From contig NYYZ01000029.1 in the NCBI GenBank assembly GCA_002686945.1, positions 218,562 through 282,561 on the forward strand: a DNA stretch of 64,000 bases, written 5' to 3'. Origin of the DNA: Planctomycetota bacterium (GTDB lineage Bacteria > Planctomycetota > UBA1135 > GCA-002686595). Numbering within the stretch: the stretch's first letter is position 1; each line of letters opens with the position of its first letter. A program made the position numbers and the translations under genes. The notes beneath the pieces are model-generated. The model was not told the DNA's origin, made no database searches, and saw only the letters and a program-made list of their open reading frames with translations. Below are positions 57,601 through 64,000 of the stretch, in pieces.

Positions 57601-57707
57601 TCGCCTGCCCGACCCTGCACTGGTTTGAATCACGGCGCATAGCTAAGGGTGACCACGAGGACAGCGCCGAATCCAAGGCTCCGGCCACGGCGGGCGCCTC
57701 CTCCTGA
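54699..57707 (+). CDS. secDF: protein translocase fusion SecDF
   Basis: 1,002 aa with SecD and SecF fused. SecD part: N-terminal span, GLDLEGGTRLVYSI, a long periplasmic domain (about residues 45-400), and GSLKIAPTFEQQETVGATLGQDY before the first six-helix bundle with GMAVDANILIYERIREE. SecF part from about residue 580: GIDFLGGTTMLVRV, then five more helices with SLNDTIVIFDRVREN. SecDF uses the proton motive force to pull exported proteins across after SecA. Fused SecDF occurs in several phyla. Confidence 0.96.
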   Translation: MVENISRKVTLLLGLAALSLISLRALGFRMGLDLEGGTRLVYSIDFDKAAQEGTISQEELGNRGKLMTDLISIWRERIDPTGVRGATIRSEGANRVVIELPGSASSVGRSVATELAEDGTSDAAALILMGDQDLLDSFPEDGGLIEVDGENIRYGIRRNEILSDLTRGLDGTQRAAHVAGSSVVLKASDPWRSRIESTGHMNFYIEATSSDLIDADPALSTDIEVERAAVTTWIDDHPDVPITEYNRILAGRGGAASRLRYFPHRATADNLETPLADRLLAVIVEEDPAWRFEGADLRAVFQSVDSFGFPAVGFEMVAPKQGEFGDFTDEHKESVMAIVISGEIASAPVIEDKLPGRGIINGGTGGFTGKEVQDLIQVLRSGSLKIAPTFEQQETVGATLGQDYVKRGTTSAVIGLIAVLIFTMFYYRRLGMIAAFSLIFNLVILMGAMSFIRATLTLPGVAGIILTVGMAVDANILIYERIREEQARGRKPMQSARDGFANAFSTIVDANVTTLITGLILMKVGTGPVRGFATTLSIGIITSMISALIMTKLLIHFQLEKKSIKNWSMMKLVGDTKIKFMSKRKLAALMSLVLCCAGLAGFMKTPDNQKLGIDFLGGTTMLVRVNEPMQSSELRDKFDADKNPLLGQATDFTRSVEISPILNSESEGGFTAFRLTSKAGDSESSGASLANIRTDVEGWLQDVLQGGPVENLAVVDGTASGVLYFENQHPASDVVEGLAKVGIEDATVTEDDEGNLAFSGSVAAGSTIENLAERLQLDLTQFSDEAGNHFDLASPIGELNSVGAQVVSELRDQAVAAMLLSLFAAVMYIRMRFAEYSYGFAAVIALVHDVIIALGAVALAIYTGLVQVEINLAMIAAFLTIIGYSLNDTIVIFDRVRENLPRMKGKLSEVLDVSVNQTLSRTLLTSMTTLITVSLLFAFNAGTGNVIEGFSFALIIGVLSGTYSTIFIACPTLHWFESRRIAKGDHEDSAESKAPATAGASS

Positions 57708-57729
57708 AGACCTGATGCAAAGAGGCACG

Positions 57730-58209
57730 ATGACGCGTGGACTTCTGGGGCTCCTGATTCTAAGCGGCCTCTGTTTGCTGGCGGCGAATTGGCAGGAGAA
57801 CCTCCGTTCCCAGGCGCTGAAGACCAGGCGGCTGGAACGAGGTATCCCTTCGCATGAGGAGCCCCAGGTCAACGGTGAAGATGGCTGGTCGACCCTGGTG
57901 TTGGGCACCCCGAGTGGCGCAACGAGCATTGCTCCGGACAAGTCCGCGCCCAAGGAAGTTGAACCCCCCGCCACAAAAGTCCCCGCCAGCATTCCGATTC
58001 AACCCCCCGCTCCCGAATTCAAAGTGGACCGGAAACTCGTGATCGCCCCCGGAGACTCCCTCAGCCGCATCTGCGAACAGCACTATGGCACCAGCCGCCT
58101 GGAAGTACTGGAGGCGCTGGCACGCTACAACGGGCTCAGATCGGCAAATCAGATTCGCACGGGCGCAACTTTGCTGCTGCCAGATCGCGACCGGTTGTTG
58201 ATCGAGTGA
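57730..58209 (+). CDS. LysM-domain membrane-anchored protein
   Basis: 159 aa (ATG at 57,730; an ATG at 57,715 is also possible). An N-terminal hydrophobic span (GLLGLLILSGLCLLAANW) anchors it. A Pro-rich linker follows and a C-terminal LysM domain (about 110-155): VIAPGDSLSRICEQHYGTSRLEVLEALARYNGLRSANQIRTGATLLLP. LysM binds peptidoglycan, so the protein probably bridges the inner membrane and the wall. It follows secDF by about 20 nt and may be cotranscribed. Confidence 0.85.
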   Translation: MTRGLLGLLILSGLCLLAANWQENLRSQALKTRRLERGIPSHEEPQVNGEDGWSTLVLGTPSGATSIAPDKSAPKEVEPPATKVPASIPIQPPAPEFKVDRKLVIAPGDSLSRICEQHYGTSRLEVLEALARYNGLRSANQIRTGATLLLPDRDRLLIE

Positions 58210-58252
58210 CGGAGCTGCGAGAATCCAAGCTCGCACGCACGTCTGAACCCCG

Positions 58253-59608
58253 TCAAGCCCACTCAGGCCGGGGCGGTTTTGGGACCAACTCCTCAAAAGT
58301 CTCGCCCTCATCCCGGGAGACACGCAACTTGCTGTCGCCATCACGAGCCAGGGTTGCGGTAGCAGCAGCATCGAGGCGCACGCGCAGTTGATACTGCTCG
58401 CTTTCCTCAATCCACTCCTCCTCCAGCACGGCGCCGTGACCGCGTAGATAGGCCAGGCTCTTGCCGTCGCTGGCAGGCAATCGCAGGATCAGGAACTCGG
58501 AACGCGTGTCCAGGTGCTGGGCAACCACTTCAGCCAAACGATCCAGCCCCTGGCCGGTCTTGGCACTGAGGAAAACCACTTCCCCTTCGAAGCCATCCGA
58601 CAACAGATGCAATGCAATCGGATCTTGCACCTCGTCGATCTTGTTCAGCACCAGAGCCTGGGAGGGAACATGGTGGGACAGGTCATCCAGCACCTTCACA
58701 ACCGCCACCATTTGCTGGGGAGCGTCCGGATGTGAGGCGTCCACAACATGCACCAGGAGATCTGCGGCCAGAGTCTCTTCCAGAGTGGCGTGAAAGGAAG
58801 CGACCAGATGATGCGGCAAGCGCTGCAGGAATCCGACCGTGTCGCTCAGCAGGGCCAGGCGCCCATCGGGCAGCGTCCAACGGCGGGTGCGAGTATCCAA
58901 GGTCGCAAAGGGCATATCCGCCACGAATTCCGTTGCTCCCGTCAGCTTGTTCAAAAGAGTCGACTTGCCCGCGTTGGTGTAGCCCACCAGGCCGACGGTG
59001 AAGCCAGTGATGCGCGAGGCAACCTCCCTGCGCTTGCGCCCTTCAATCACATCCAGTTCGCGCTTCAGGTCGCGCACCCGCTTACGCAATAGACGCCGAT
59101 CAGTCTCCAACTGGGTCTCCCCCGGACCACGGGTCCCGATGGCGCCCTCGGTTCGTTCCAAGTGCGTCCACATGCGGCGCAGACGCGGGGCGAGGTACTC
59201 CAGCTGAGCCAATTCCACCTGCAGGCAGGCCTGCCGGGTCTGTGCCCGCTCAGCGAAAATATCCAAGATCAACTCGGAGCGATCGACCACCCGGCAGCCC
59301 AACATCTTCTCCAGATTACGCACCTGGGCTGGTGACAGGTCATTGTCAACCACAACTGCCGAGGGCTCGTGCAGGTCCACCTCCTCCTTGATTTCTTCCA
59401 CCTTGCCACTGCCCATCAAGGTCGCGGGAACAGGCCGATCGCGCTTTTGAGTCACGCCCGTCCCCACCACTTCTCCGCCGGACGCAGCTACTAGTGCGCG
59501 CAGTTCCTGAAGGTAGCCGCCGGTCTCCTCGGGAAAGTCCGGAAAGATCACGCCACAGATAATCACGCGCTCATGAGGCGCTGCGGTTGGAGCAGGGTCA
59601 CGACTCAT
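58253..59608 (-). CDS. hflX: GTPase HflX
   Basis: HflX (451 aa) splits stalled ribosomes and hydrolyses GTP. The HflX domain includes MGSGKVEEIKEEV and VVDNDLSPAQVRNLEKMLG, then DRSELILDIFAERAQTRQACLQVELAQLEY and GPGETQLETDRRLL. The G domain has GYTNAGKST, PFATLDTRTR, DTVGFLQRLPHHLVASFHATLEE and NKID. The ATG at 59,606-59,608 is preferred; a TTG two codons upstream is open too. It lies 57 nt after nadB. Confidence 0.95.
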   Translation of the reverse strand: MSRDPAPTAAPHERVIICGVIFPDFPEETGGYLQELRALVAASGGEVVGTGVTQKRDRPVPATLMGSGKVEEIKEEVDLHEPSAVVVDNDLSPAQVRNLEKMLGCRVVDRSELILDIFAERAQTRQACLQVELAQLEYLAPRLRRMWTHLERTEGAIGTRGPGETQLETDRRLLRKRVRDLKRELDVIEGRKRREVASRITGFTVGLVGYTNAGKSTLLNKLTGATEFVADMPFATLDTRTRRWTLPDGRLALLSDTVGFLQRLPHHLVASFHATLEETLAADLLVHVVDASHPDAPQQMVAVVKVLDDLSHHVPSQALVLNKIDEVQDPIALHLLSDGFEGEVVFLSAKTGQGLDRLAEVVAQHLDTRSEFLILRLPASDGKSLAYLRGHGAVLEEEWIEESEQYQLRVRLDAAATATLARDGDSKLRVSRDEGETFEELVPKPPRPEWA

Positions 59609-59665
59609 GAGCAAATCATCCGGTAATGAGACTTGAAGATGAGAATCGCAAACGACAAGGCCCTT

Positions 59666-61357
59666 TCACTCGGGCTGCAACTGGGCCTCGGAGACCGCAA
59701 CCCGGCGCAGGTCTACGCGCTCCACAGAGCCATTGACCAGATTGGGTACAAGTTCCTGATGAAAGGCGTCGGGTCCAGGGACTGGAAAATCGGTGCGCCA
59801 GTGAACACCCCGGGACTCGCATCGACCCAAGGCACTGTAGGTGGCCAGGCGCGCCACGGTCAGCATGTTGATCAGTTCCCATGCCCGGGGACTCTCCAGA
59901 GGCAATGCCTCCACCGCCCGAGCCCAGAAAGTCAAGCGCTTGAGGGCCTCCCCTAGAGCAGGGCTTGAGCGCTGGACACCCATCTCGCGCCACATGAGCG
60001 ACTTGAGGGAATAGGTCAGGTCGTCAAGGTTGAGTTCCACCTCATGCTGGACATCCGGCGCAAACTCGTGGCGTAAGTGGTCCAAGCTGCTGACAGTCCC
60101 GTCAAATGCTGCGTGAGCTGCGCACCTGCCAGCCCGATTGCCCATCACCAAACCCTCAAGCAGACTGTTTGACCCTATGCGGTTCGCCCCGTGCAAGTTA
60201 GTGGAGGCGCACTCCCCCACCGCCCACAGACCAGGCACCGAAGTGCGACCGTCCATGTCCACCGCCAGTCCGCCAATGTGGTAGTGAGCCCCCGGACGCA
60301 CGGGAATCGGATCCTTGGCAATGTCGAGACCGAAGAACTTTGCGATGCGGCTGACCGCTGGGAAGGCCCGGTGGGGATCGCTCTCAAGACCTGCCAGGTG
60401 CAGGTAGACGCTGGTGTCTTCGGTGGCCACCATGCGCTCGAACACCGCCCGACTGACAACATCCCGGGGAGCCAACTCGGCTGCCGGGTGATGGTCTGGC
60501 ATGAAACGATAACCATTCTTGTCGCGCAGCTCAGCTCCAGCGCCGCGCACGATTTCGCTGATCAGGACCCGCGCGGCTCCGGCAATGTAGAGACAGGTGG
60601 GATGAAACTGCACGAACTCCAAGTCACGCTGCACAGCACCCGAACGCAGGCCCATGGCCAAACCGTCGCCTGTGGCCAGATCGGGGTTGGTGGTCTCGCG
60701 ATAGAGTTGCCCAGACCCGCCAGTGGCCAGAATCACCTCGCGTGCAGCGAATGCGAACCGCTGGCTCTTGAAGTTGGACGCCAGGACCCCAACCACGCGT
60801 CCATCAGGATCGCTGAGCAGGTCAATAGCAAAGTGCCTTTCGAATGTACGGATGCGTGGGTGCTCTTCAAGTGCCTCGGTCAGAGCGCGTTGAATTTCGA
60901 TGCCGGTGGAATCCCCATGGGCGTGCACAATACGCGCGTGGCTGTGACCACCTTCCCGGGACAGGCTCAAGTCACCGTTTCCCTCCCGGTCGAACCTGGC
61001 GCCCAAATCAAGCAGATCGTTCAAGGCCCGCGGCCCATCGCGCACCACATGTTGAACCACATTGGCATCACTCAAGCCGCAACCAACATCGAGAGTGTCC
61101 TGAGCGTGACTGTCGAAAGAATCTCGGGAACCAGTCACAGCCGCCAACCCGCCCTTGGCCCAACGCGTATTGCCCTCAAGCAACTTCCCCTTGGTCAGCA
61201 CGGCGACTGAAGCTCCCGCCTCCGCCGCGCGCAATGCTGCAGTCCCCCCCGCAGATCCTCCACCCAACACCAGCACGTCGAAACGGAATTGGGGCACCTG
61301 CCGGGGATCGAACGGGACCAGATAACGACTGGCACCTAGGGAAAGGGATGCGTCCAA
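59666..61357 (-). CDS. nadB: L-aspartate oxidase
   Basis: NadB (about 563 aa) oxidises L-aspartate to iminoaspartate in NAD synthesis, using FAD. FAD site VLVLGGGSAGGTAALRAAEAGA; other blocks TRWAKGGLAAVTG, EGGHSHARIVHAHGDSTGIEI, ATGGSGQLYRETTNPDLATGDG, EFVQFHPTCLY and GLWAVGECASTNLHGANRIGSNSLLEGLV. No ATG fits the N-terminus. A TTG at 61,355-61,357 with GGAG 9 nt upstream gives a short leader before RYLVPFDP; a GTG further upstream is an alternative. The longer open frame to 61,702 does not look coding. Confidence 0.92.
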   Translation of the reverse strand: MDASLSLGASRYLVPFDPRQVPQFRFDVLVLGGGSAGGTAALRAAEAGASVAVLTKGKLLEGNTRWAKGGLAAVTGSRDSFDSHAQDTLDVGCGLSDANVVQHVVRDGPRALNDLLDLGARFDREGNGDLSLSREGGHSHARIVHAHGDSTGIEIQRALTEALEEHPRIRTFERHFAIDLLSDPDGRVVGVLASNFKSQRFAFAAREVILATGGSGQLYRETTNPDLATGDGLAMGLRSGAVQRDLEFVQFHPTCLYIAGAARVLISEIVRGAGAELRDKNGYRFMPDHHPAAELAPRDVVSRAVFERMVATEDTSVYLHLAGLESDPHRAFPAVSRIAKFFGLDIAKDPIPVRPGAHYHIGGLAVDMDGRTSVPGLWAVGECASTNLHGANRIGSNSLLEGLVMGNRAGRCAAHAAFDGTVSSLDHLRHEFAPDVQHEVELNLDDLTYSLKSLMWREMGVQRSSPALGEALKRLTFWARAVEALPLESPRAWELINMLTVARLATYSALGRCESRGVHWRTDFPVPGPDAFHQELVPNLVNGSVERVDLRRVAVSEAQLQPE

Positions 61358-61734
61358 GAGGGAGAACTCCGAGGACTGATTATAGACCAGTTCGAGCGTG
61401 TCAGGAGCCACCGTTGGTGTGAGCTGCGATGGCCAGGGCGGGTAGCGTGCGCTGGCTGGACCCGGTTTCCCCGGCAGCAATTGGAAGTGAATCGAATGCC
61501 AAGGCCCTCTTGATCCTTGAGGGGCTGTCTGCGACCAGAAGGCGAACGCAGGCCTTCCCTGTGTGAAACGGCAGAAGTCCCCAGCCCAGCCCTCCAGCAC
61601 CTGACTCCGAACCACAGAAGGACCAACCAATGAACCGAGCCCGAACATGGACCACCGTTGGGAAGCCCCTGAGGCTGAACCAGCCTGACAAGTAGAAGTC
61701 ATAAACCCCTGCCCTGGAAGATGTTAGGCAGAAT
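61358..61734. other. region upstream of nadB
   Basis: 377 nt between the chosen nadB start and the operator cluster. The nadB frame stays open to 61,702 but its content has no homology or typical composition, and a second short open frame (61,401-61,691) is no better. I see no clear gene; it is probably nadB leader and promoter DNA. Confidence 0.4.
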
Positions 61735-61801
61735 ACCGAACAAAACCCGTATTAGGGTCTTGTTCGGGTACCCGAAGCCGATACATTAGGTATCTGTTCG
61801 G
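61735..61801. promoter_or_regulatory. candidate LexA operator array
   Basis: Two direct copies of ATTAGG-N4-TGTTCGG (61,751-61,767 and 61,785-61,801), 34 bp apart, and an inverted TGTTCGGT copy (ACCGAACA at 61,735-61,742). Two short palindromes are nested inside: TTCGGGTACCCGAA (61,763-61,776) and GATAC-ATTAG-GTATC (61,780-61,794). They overlap the predicted lexA promoter and lie between nadB and lexA. LexA usually represses itself, so these are candidate SOS boxes of an unfamiliar type. Confidence 0.6.
61760..61787 (+). promoter_or_regulatory. predicted lexA promoter
   Basis: TTGTTC (61,760-61,765), 16-nt spacer, TACATT (61,782-61,787) on the plus strand. Both boxes are covered by the TGTTCGG/ATTAGG repeats, as expected for a repressible promoter. 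A start near 61,795 would give lexA a leader of about 365 nt. Confidence 0.5.
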
Positions 61802-61814
61802 TCTTCAACCTCCG

Positions 61815-61836
61815 GGATGGATTGCCTGATCCATCC
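61815..61836 (+). other. hairpin in the lexA leader
   Basis: GGATGGAT/ATCCATCC, a perfect 8-bp stem with a 6-nt loop, extendable by wobble pairs. It lies about 20 nt after the predicted transcription start, so it could protect or control the leader RNA. Confidence 0.45.
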
Positions 61837-61871
61837 TGGAGCCCTTCACCCCCAACACAACAACAAACATC

Positions 61872-61958
61872 ATGACCAAATTAGTCCAAGGCGCCCGCAA
61901 GGACCTGTGCAGCTACCTATTCATGGGATCCCTCGTCATCTGCACCTTCCTCGTTTGA
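61872..61958 (+). CDS. possible 28-aa membrane peptide in the lexA leader
   Basis: ATG to TGA, 28 codons, starting MTKLVQGARKDLC and ending in a hydrophobic run (YLFMGSLVICTFLV). A basic N-terminus plus a C-terminal membrane helix is the build of small SOS peptides such as cell-division inhibitors (29-aa SidA of Caulobacter) or TisB-like peptides. No Shine-Dalgarno sequence precedes the ATG, which weakens the call; leadered or weak initiation would be needed. The rest of the leader to 62,159 has no better ORF. Confidence 0.3.
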   Translation: MTKLVQGARKDLCSYLFMGSLVICTFLV

Positions 61959-62159
61959 ATCGCAGGGTGGCCCTTCCGGACATGAATCAGGGGCTGGGCC
62001 CACTGAATCTGGAGCACCACCTCACGAACCTGAACCAGACGAGCACCGGTACACCCCTGGTCATACGAATCAAGACCGCAGCCCGGTCCACTTGACCGAA
62101 AGATAGAGACAGAAGACTCAACGCAAGGCCAAACACCTCAGTCAATCACCAGCCAACCC

Positions 62160-62846
62160 ATGAACTCCGCCCCACTGACGAAACGCCAACGGCAGATCCT
62201 GAGCTTCTACCAGGAGTATGTCTCTGACCAGGGCATGAGCCCAACGCTTGAAGAGGTAGCCAACCAGTTCGGAATCACCAAGGTCACGATTTTCGGGCAT
62301 GTGGAAGAACTGGTACGCAAGAACTTCTTGCGCCGGGACCGCAAGGGCACCAGTCGCAGTATTCAAATCATGGGCCCCGACGACGGGACGAGTCAGACCT
62401 CCTTCGATCCTGTCAGGGCCGCGGGCCAGGACTCTTTCGCCAGTTCCTCACAGAAAACCTCAGATCACTCCCTCTTACTGCCGATTGTCGGCCAGATCGC
62501 CGCAGGCACTGCAATCGAGGCCATCGAAGACCAACAGGAACTAGATCTTGCCGAGCTGATCCCTAAGCACGCAGATGTCTACGCCCTGCGTGTCAAAGGC
62601 ATGTCGATGATCGAAGACGCCATAGCAGACGGGGACGTGGTCTTGGTCGAACGCCGCAACCAGGCCCGCAACGGCGAAACCGTAGTAGCCGCCCTACCCC
62701 CGGATGGGGAAGTCACGCTCAAACGCTACTACGCCGAAGACGGGCACATCCGCCTGCAGCCGGCCAACTCAAGCATGGAACCCATCATTGTGGAAGGCGA
62801 CGTGGAAATCCAAGGAGTCGTGATCAGCGTGATCCGCAAGCTGTAG
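62160..62846 (+). CDS. lexA: LexA repressor
   Basis: LexA (228 aa), the autocleaving repressor of the SOS response. The winged-helix domain is at 1-65 (LTKRQRQILSFYQEYVSDQG, SPTLEEVANQFGIT). The Ala115-Gly116 cleavage site lies in VGQIAAGTAIE, the catalytic Ser149 in VKGMSMIEDAI, and Lys188 in EVTLKRYY. The recognition helix differs from E. coli (NQFGITKVTIFGHVEELV), in keeping with a different operator. The linker (about 70-105) is long and Ser/Gln-rich. Confidence 0.96.
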   Translation: MNSAPLTKRQRQILSFYQEYVSDQGMSPTLEEVANQFGITKVTIFGHVEELVRKNFLRRDRKGTSRSIQIMGPDDGTSQTSFDPVRAAGQDSFASSSQKTSDHSLLLPIVGQIAAGTAIEAIEDQQELDLAELIPKHADVYALRVKGMSMIEDAIADGDVVLVERRNQARNGETVVAALPPDGEVTLKRYYAEDGHIRLQPANSSMEPIIVEGDVEIQGVVISVIRKL

Positions 62847-63268
62847 ACCTCCAGCGAAGGTCTCCAGACTGTCAGCATTGACTTGACGGGACGTCTCACG
62901 AGAGCACCTGAACCCAGAACACACACCTCACTCAGGGGCGAATCCCCCCAACGAACACTCGGGCTGCCAAAAGCGGGGCCCTCCTCCCCGTGCGCCCGGT
63001 GAGCCGCTGTCTTGCTCGGCAGCGGCTGGTGCGGTGGGGCCGCCTCCCTCGGGGGGCGGTCCCTGTACCACCAGCCCGAAGTAAATGAGCTCGTCGGGCT
63101 CAGGGATGAGTGCAAGACCTGGTCAAAGACGACCACCAGGGCAGCGTCAACTGGTCAGAGCCTGGTCCCTTGATTCCCGGCTACAAATTGGCCCGATTCC
63201 ATGCTGCCGTCCAGGACCCACGACTCCGCTGCGGCGCGCTGACCTGCTGGGAGGCAGATCAAGGCCAC
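62847..63268. other. region between convergent lexA and the rRNA operon
   Basis: 422 nt with no convincing gene. It carries several inverted repeats: AGACCT/AGGTCT just after the lexA stop, AGCCGCTG/CAGCGGCT (63,002-63,027, 10-nt loop), and a 13-bp G/C stem with two wobble pairs (63,037-63,063). These may stop lexA transcription before it runs into the rRNA genes. Confidence 0.5.
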
Positions 63269-63312
63269 AAAAAAAGCCGCCCGCTGCTCCCCAAGGGGGC
63301 GCAACGGGCGGC
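63269..63312 (-). terminator. intrinsic terminator of the rRNA operon
   Basis: Read on the minus strand, a 12-bp stem (GCCGCCCGTTGC/GCAGCGGGCGGC, one mismatch) with a GC-rich loop is followed by seven T (63,269-63,275). It lies 8 nt after the 5S rRNA, an ideal place to end the rRNA transcript. Confidence 0.9.
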
Positions 63313-63320
63313 TAGGAAAA

Positions 63321-63427
63321 CCCGGCAATGACCTACTTTCGCGCATAGCACTATCATCGGCGGCACTTGCTTGACGACCGTGTTCGGGATGGGAACGGGT
63401 ATGGCCAAGTACCTATAGTCACCGGGA
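63321..63427 (-). rRNA. rrf: 5S ribosomal RNA
   Basis: About 107 nt. On the minus strand it runs from CCCGGTGACTATAGG to GTCATTGCCGGG, whose ends pair as helix I. Inside are the conserved CCCGTTCCCATCCCGAACACGG-type loop B/C region (positions about 63,376-63,396) and a loop E region with AGTAGG. It is the last gene of the operon, before the terminator. Confidence 0.93.
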
Positions 63428-63582
63428 ATAAGGGGCCTAGAGCTGCATGGATATCCATAAGGATTGATCCGCAGCTCTAGGCTGGAGGAAGATGGTTCGA
63501 AGTCTGCATCAGTCACCCAAGAATGGGCAACCTTCTGCCACTCACCAGGAGGCCAATGGCCTGCTGATAGAATGGGAGAAGG

Positions 63583-64000
<418 letters not shown>

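Noticed and set aside
61817..62095. 92-codon ORF in the lexA leader
   Set aside because: His/Pro/Asn-rich, no ribosome-binding site, no recognisable protein; likely chance.
63110..63331. 73-codon plus-strand ORF near the rRNA terminator
   Set aside because: It runs through the rRNA terminator and into the antisense of 5S rRNA, so it is not a complete gene before the rRNA operon.

Overview
The window (roughly 60% GC by eye) is a chromosomal core region of a bacterium. Its left 34 kb is an almost unbroken minus-strand run of translation and transcription genes, and the right half is ordinary housekeeping with a few unusual clusters. Absence of rpmD (L30), low-complexity tails on L15, S17, RpoC and the HU protein, an EF-G2-like factor beside the S10 operon, and the form of NadB and LexA suggest a Planctomycetota-like lineage. 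That placement is inference; the envelope genes (lipoproteins, Mla-type transporter, SecDF) only say that it is diderm.

Layout. 1-13,265 (minus): S10-spc-alpha ribosomal superoperon in near-canonical order (rpsJ-rplCDWB-rpsS-rplV-rpsC-rplP-rpmC-rpsQ-rplNXE-rpsN-rpsH-rplFR-rpsE-rplO-secY-adk-infA-rpmJ-rpsMKD), without rpmD and map. A good sigma70-type promoter lies at 13,395-13,423. 13,531-16,175 (minus): a divergent EF-G (EF-G2-like), overlapped by a Tsr3/DUF367-like rRNA aminocarboxypropyltransferase gene. 16,176-19,136: a less gene-dense block with a secreted protein gene split by one in-frame TAA, a possible 42-aa membrane peptide, palindromes and short repeats. 19,137-20,148: rpsL-rpsG with their own promoter and a long hairpin downstream. 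20,182-34,886 (minus): the classical tRNA-Thr/Tyr/Gly/Thr-tuf-rpmG-secE-nusG-rplKAJL-rpoBC cluster, in the same order as E. coli, behind a promoter at 34,971-34,998.

The right half holds a secreted M23-like protein (plus), aroC, a lone receiver protein and a MutS2 lacking the Smr domain (minus), a cystathionine gamma-synthase/lyase (plus), a GT2 glycosyltransferase, an HU-family protein, dtd, two lipoproteins and trpS (minus). A plus-strand envelope cluster follows: a lipoprotein with many Trp-Pro repeats plus MlaE/MlaF/MlaD-like lipid-transport genes. Then come ribE (minus), trmD-rplS-secDF-LysM protein (plus), hflX and nadB (minus), lexA (plus), and finally 5S and the 3' end of 23S rRNA (minus, running off the right edge).

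Most unusual points: the Tsr3-like/EF-G2-like pair in the ribosomal region; the 719-codon gene interrupted by one TAA; a candidate LexA operator array followed by a 28-codon membrane-peptide ORF in the lexA leader; the EKPKA-repeat tail of L15; and the Trp-Pro-repeat lipoprotein beside the Mla-like transporter.
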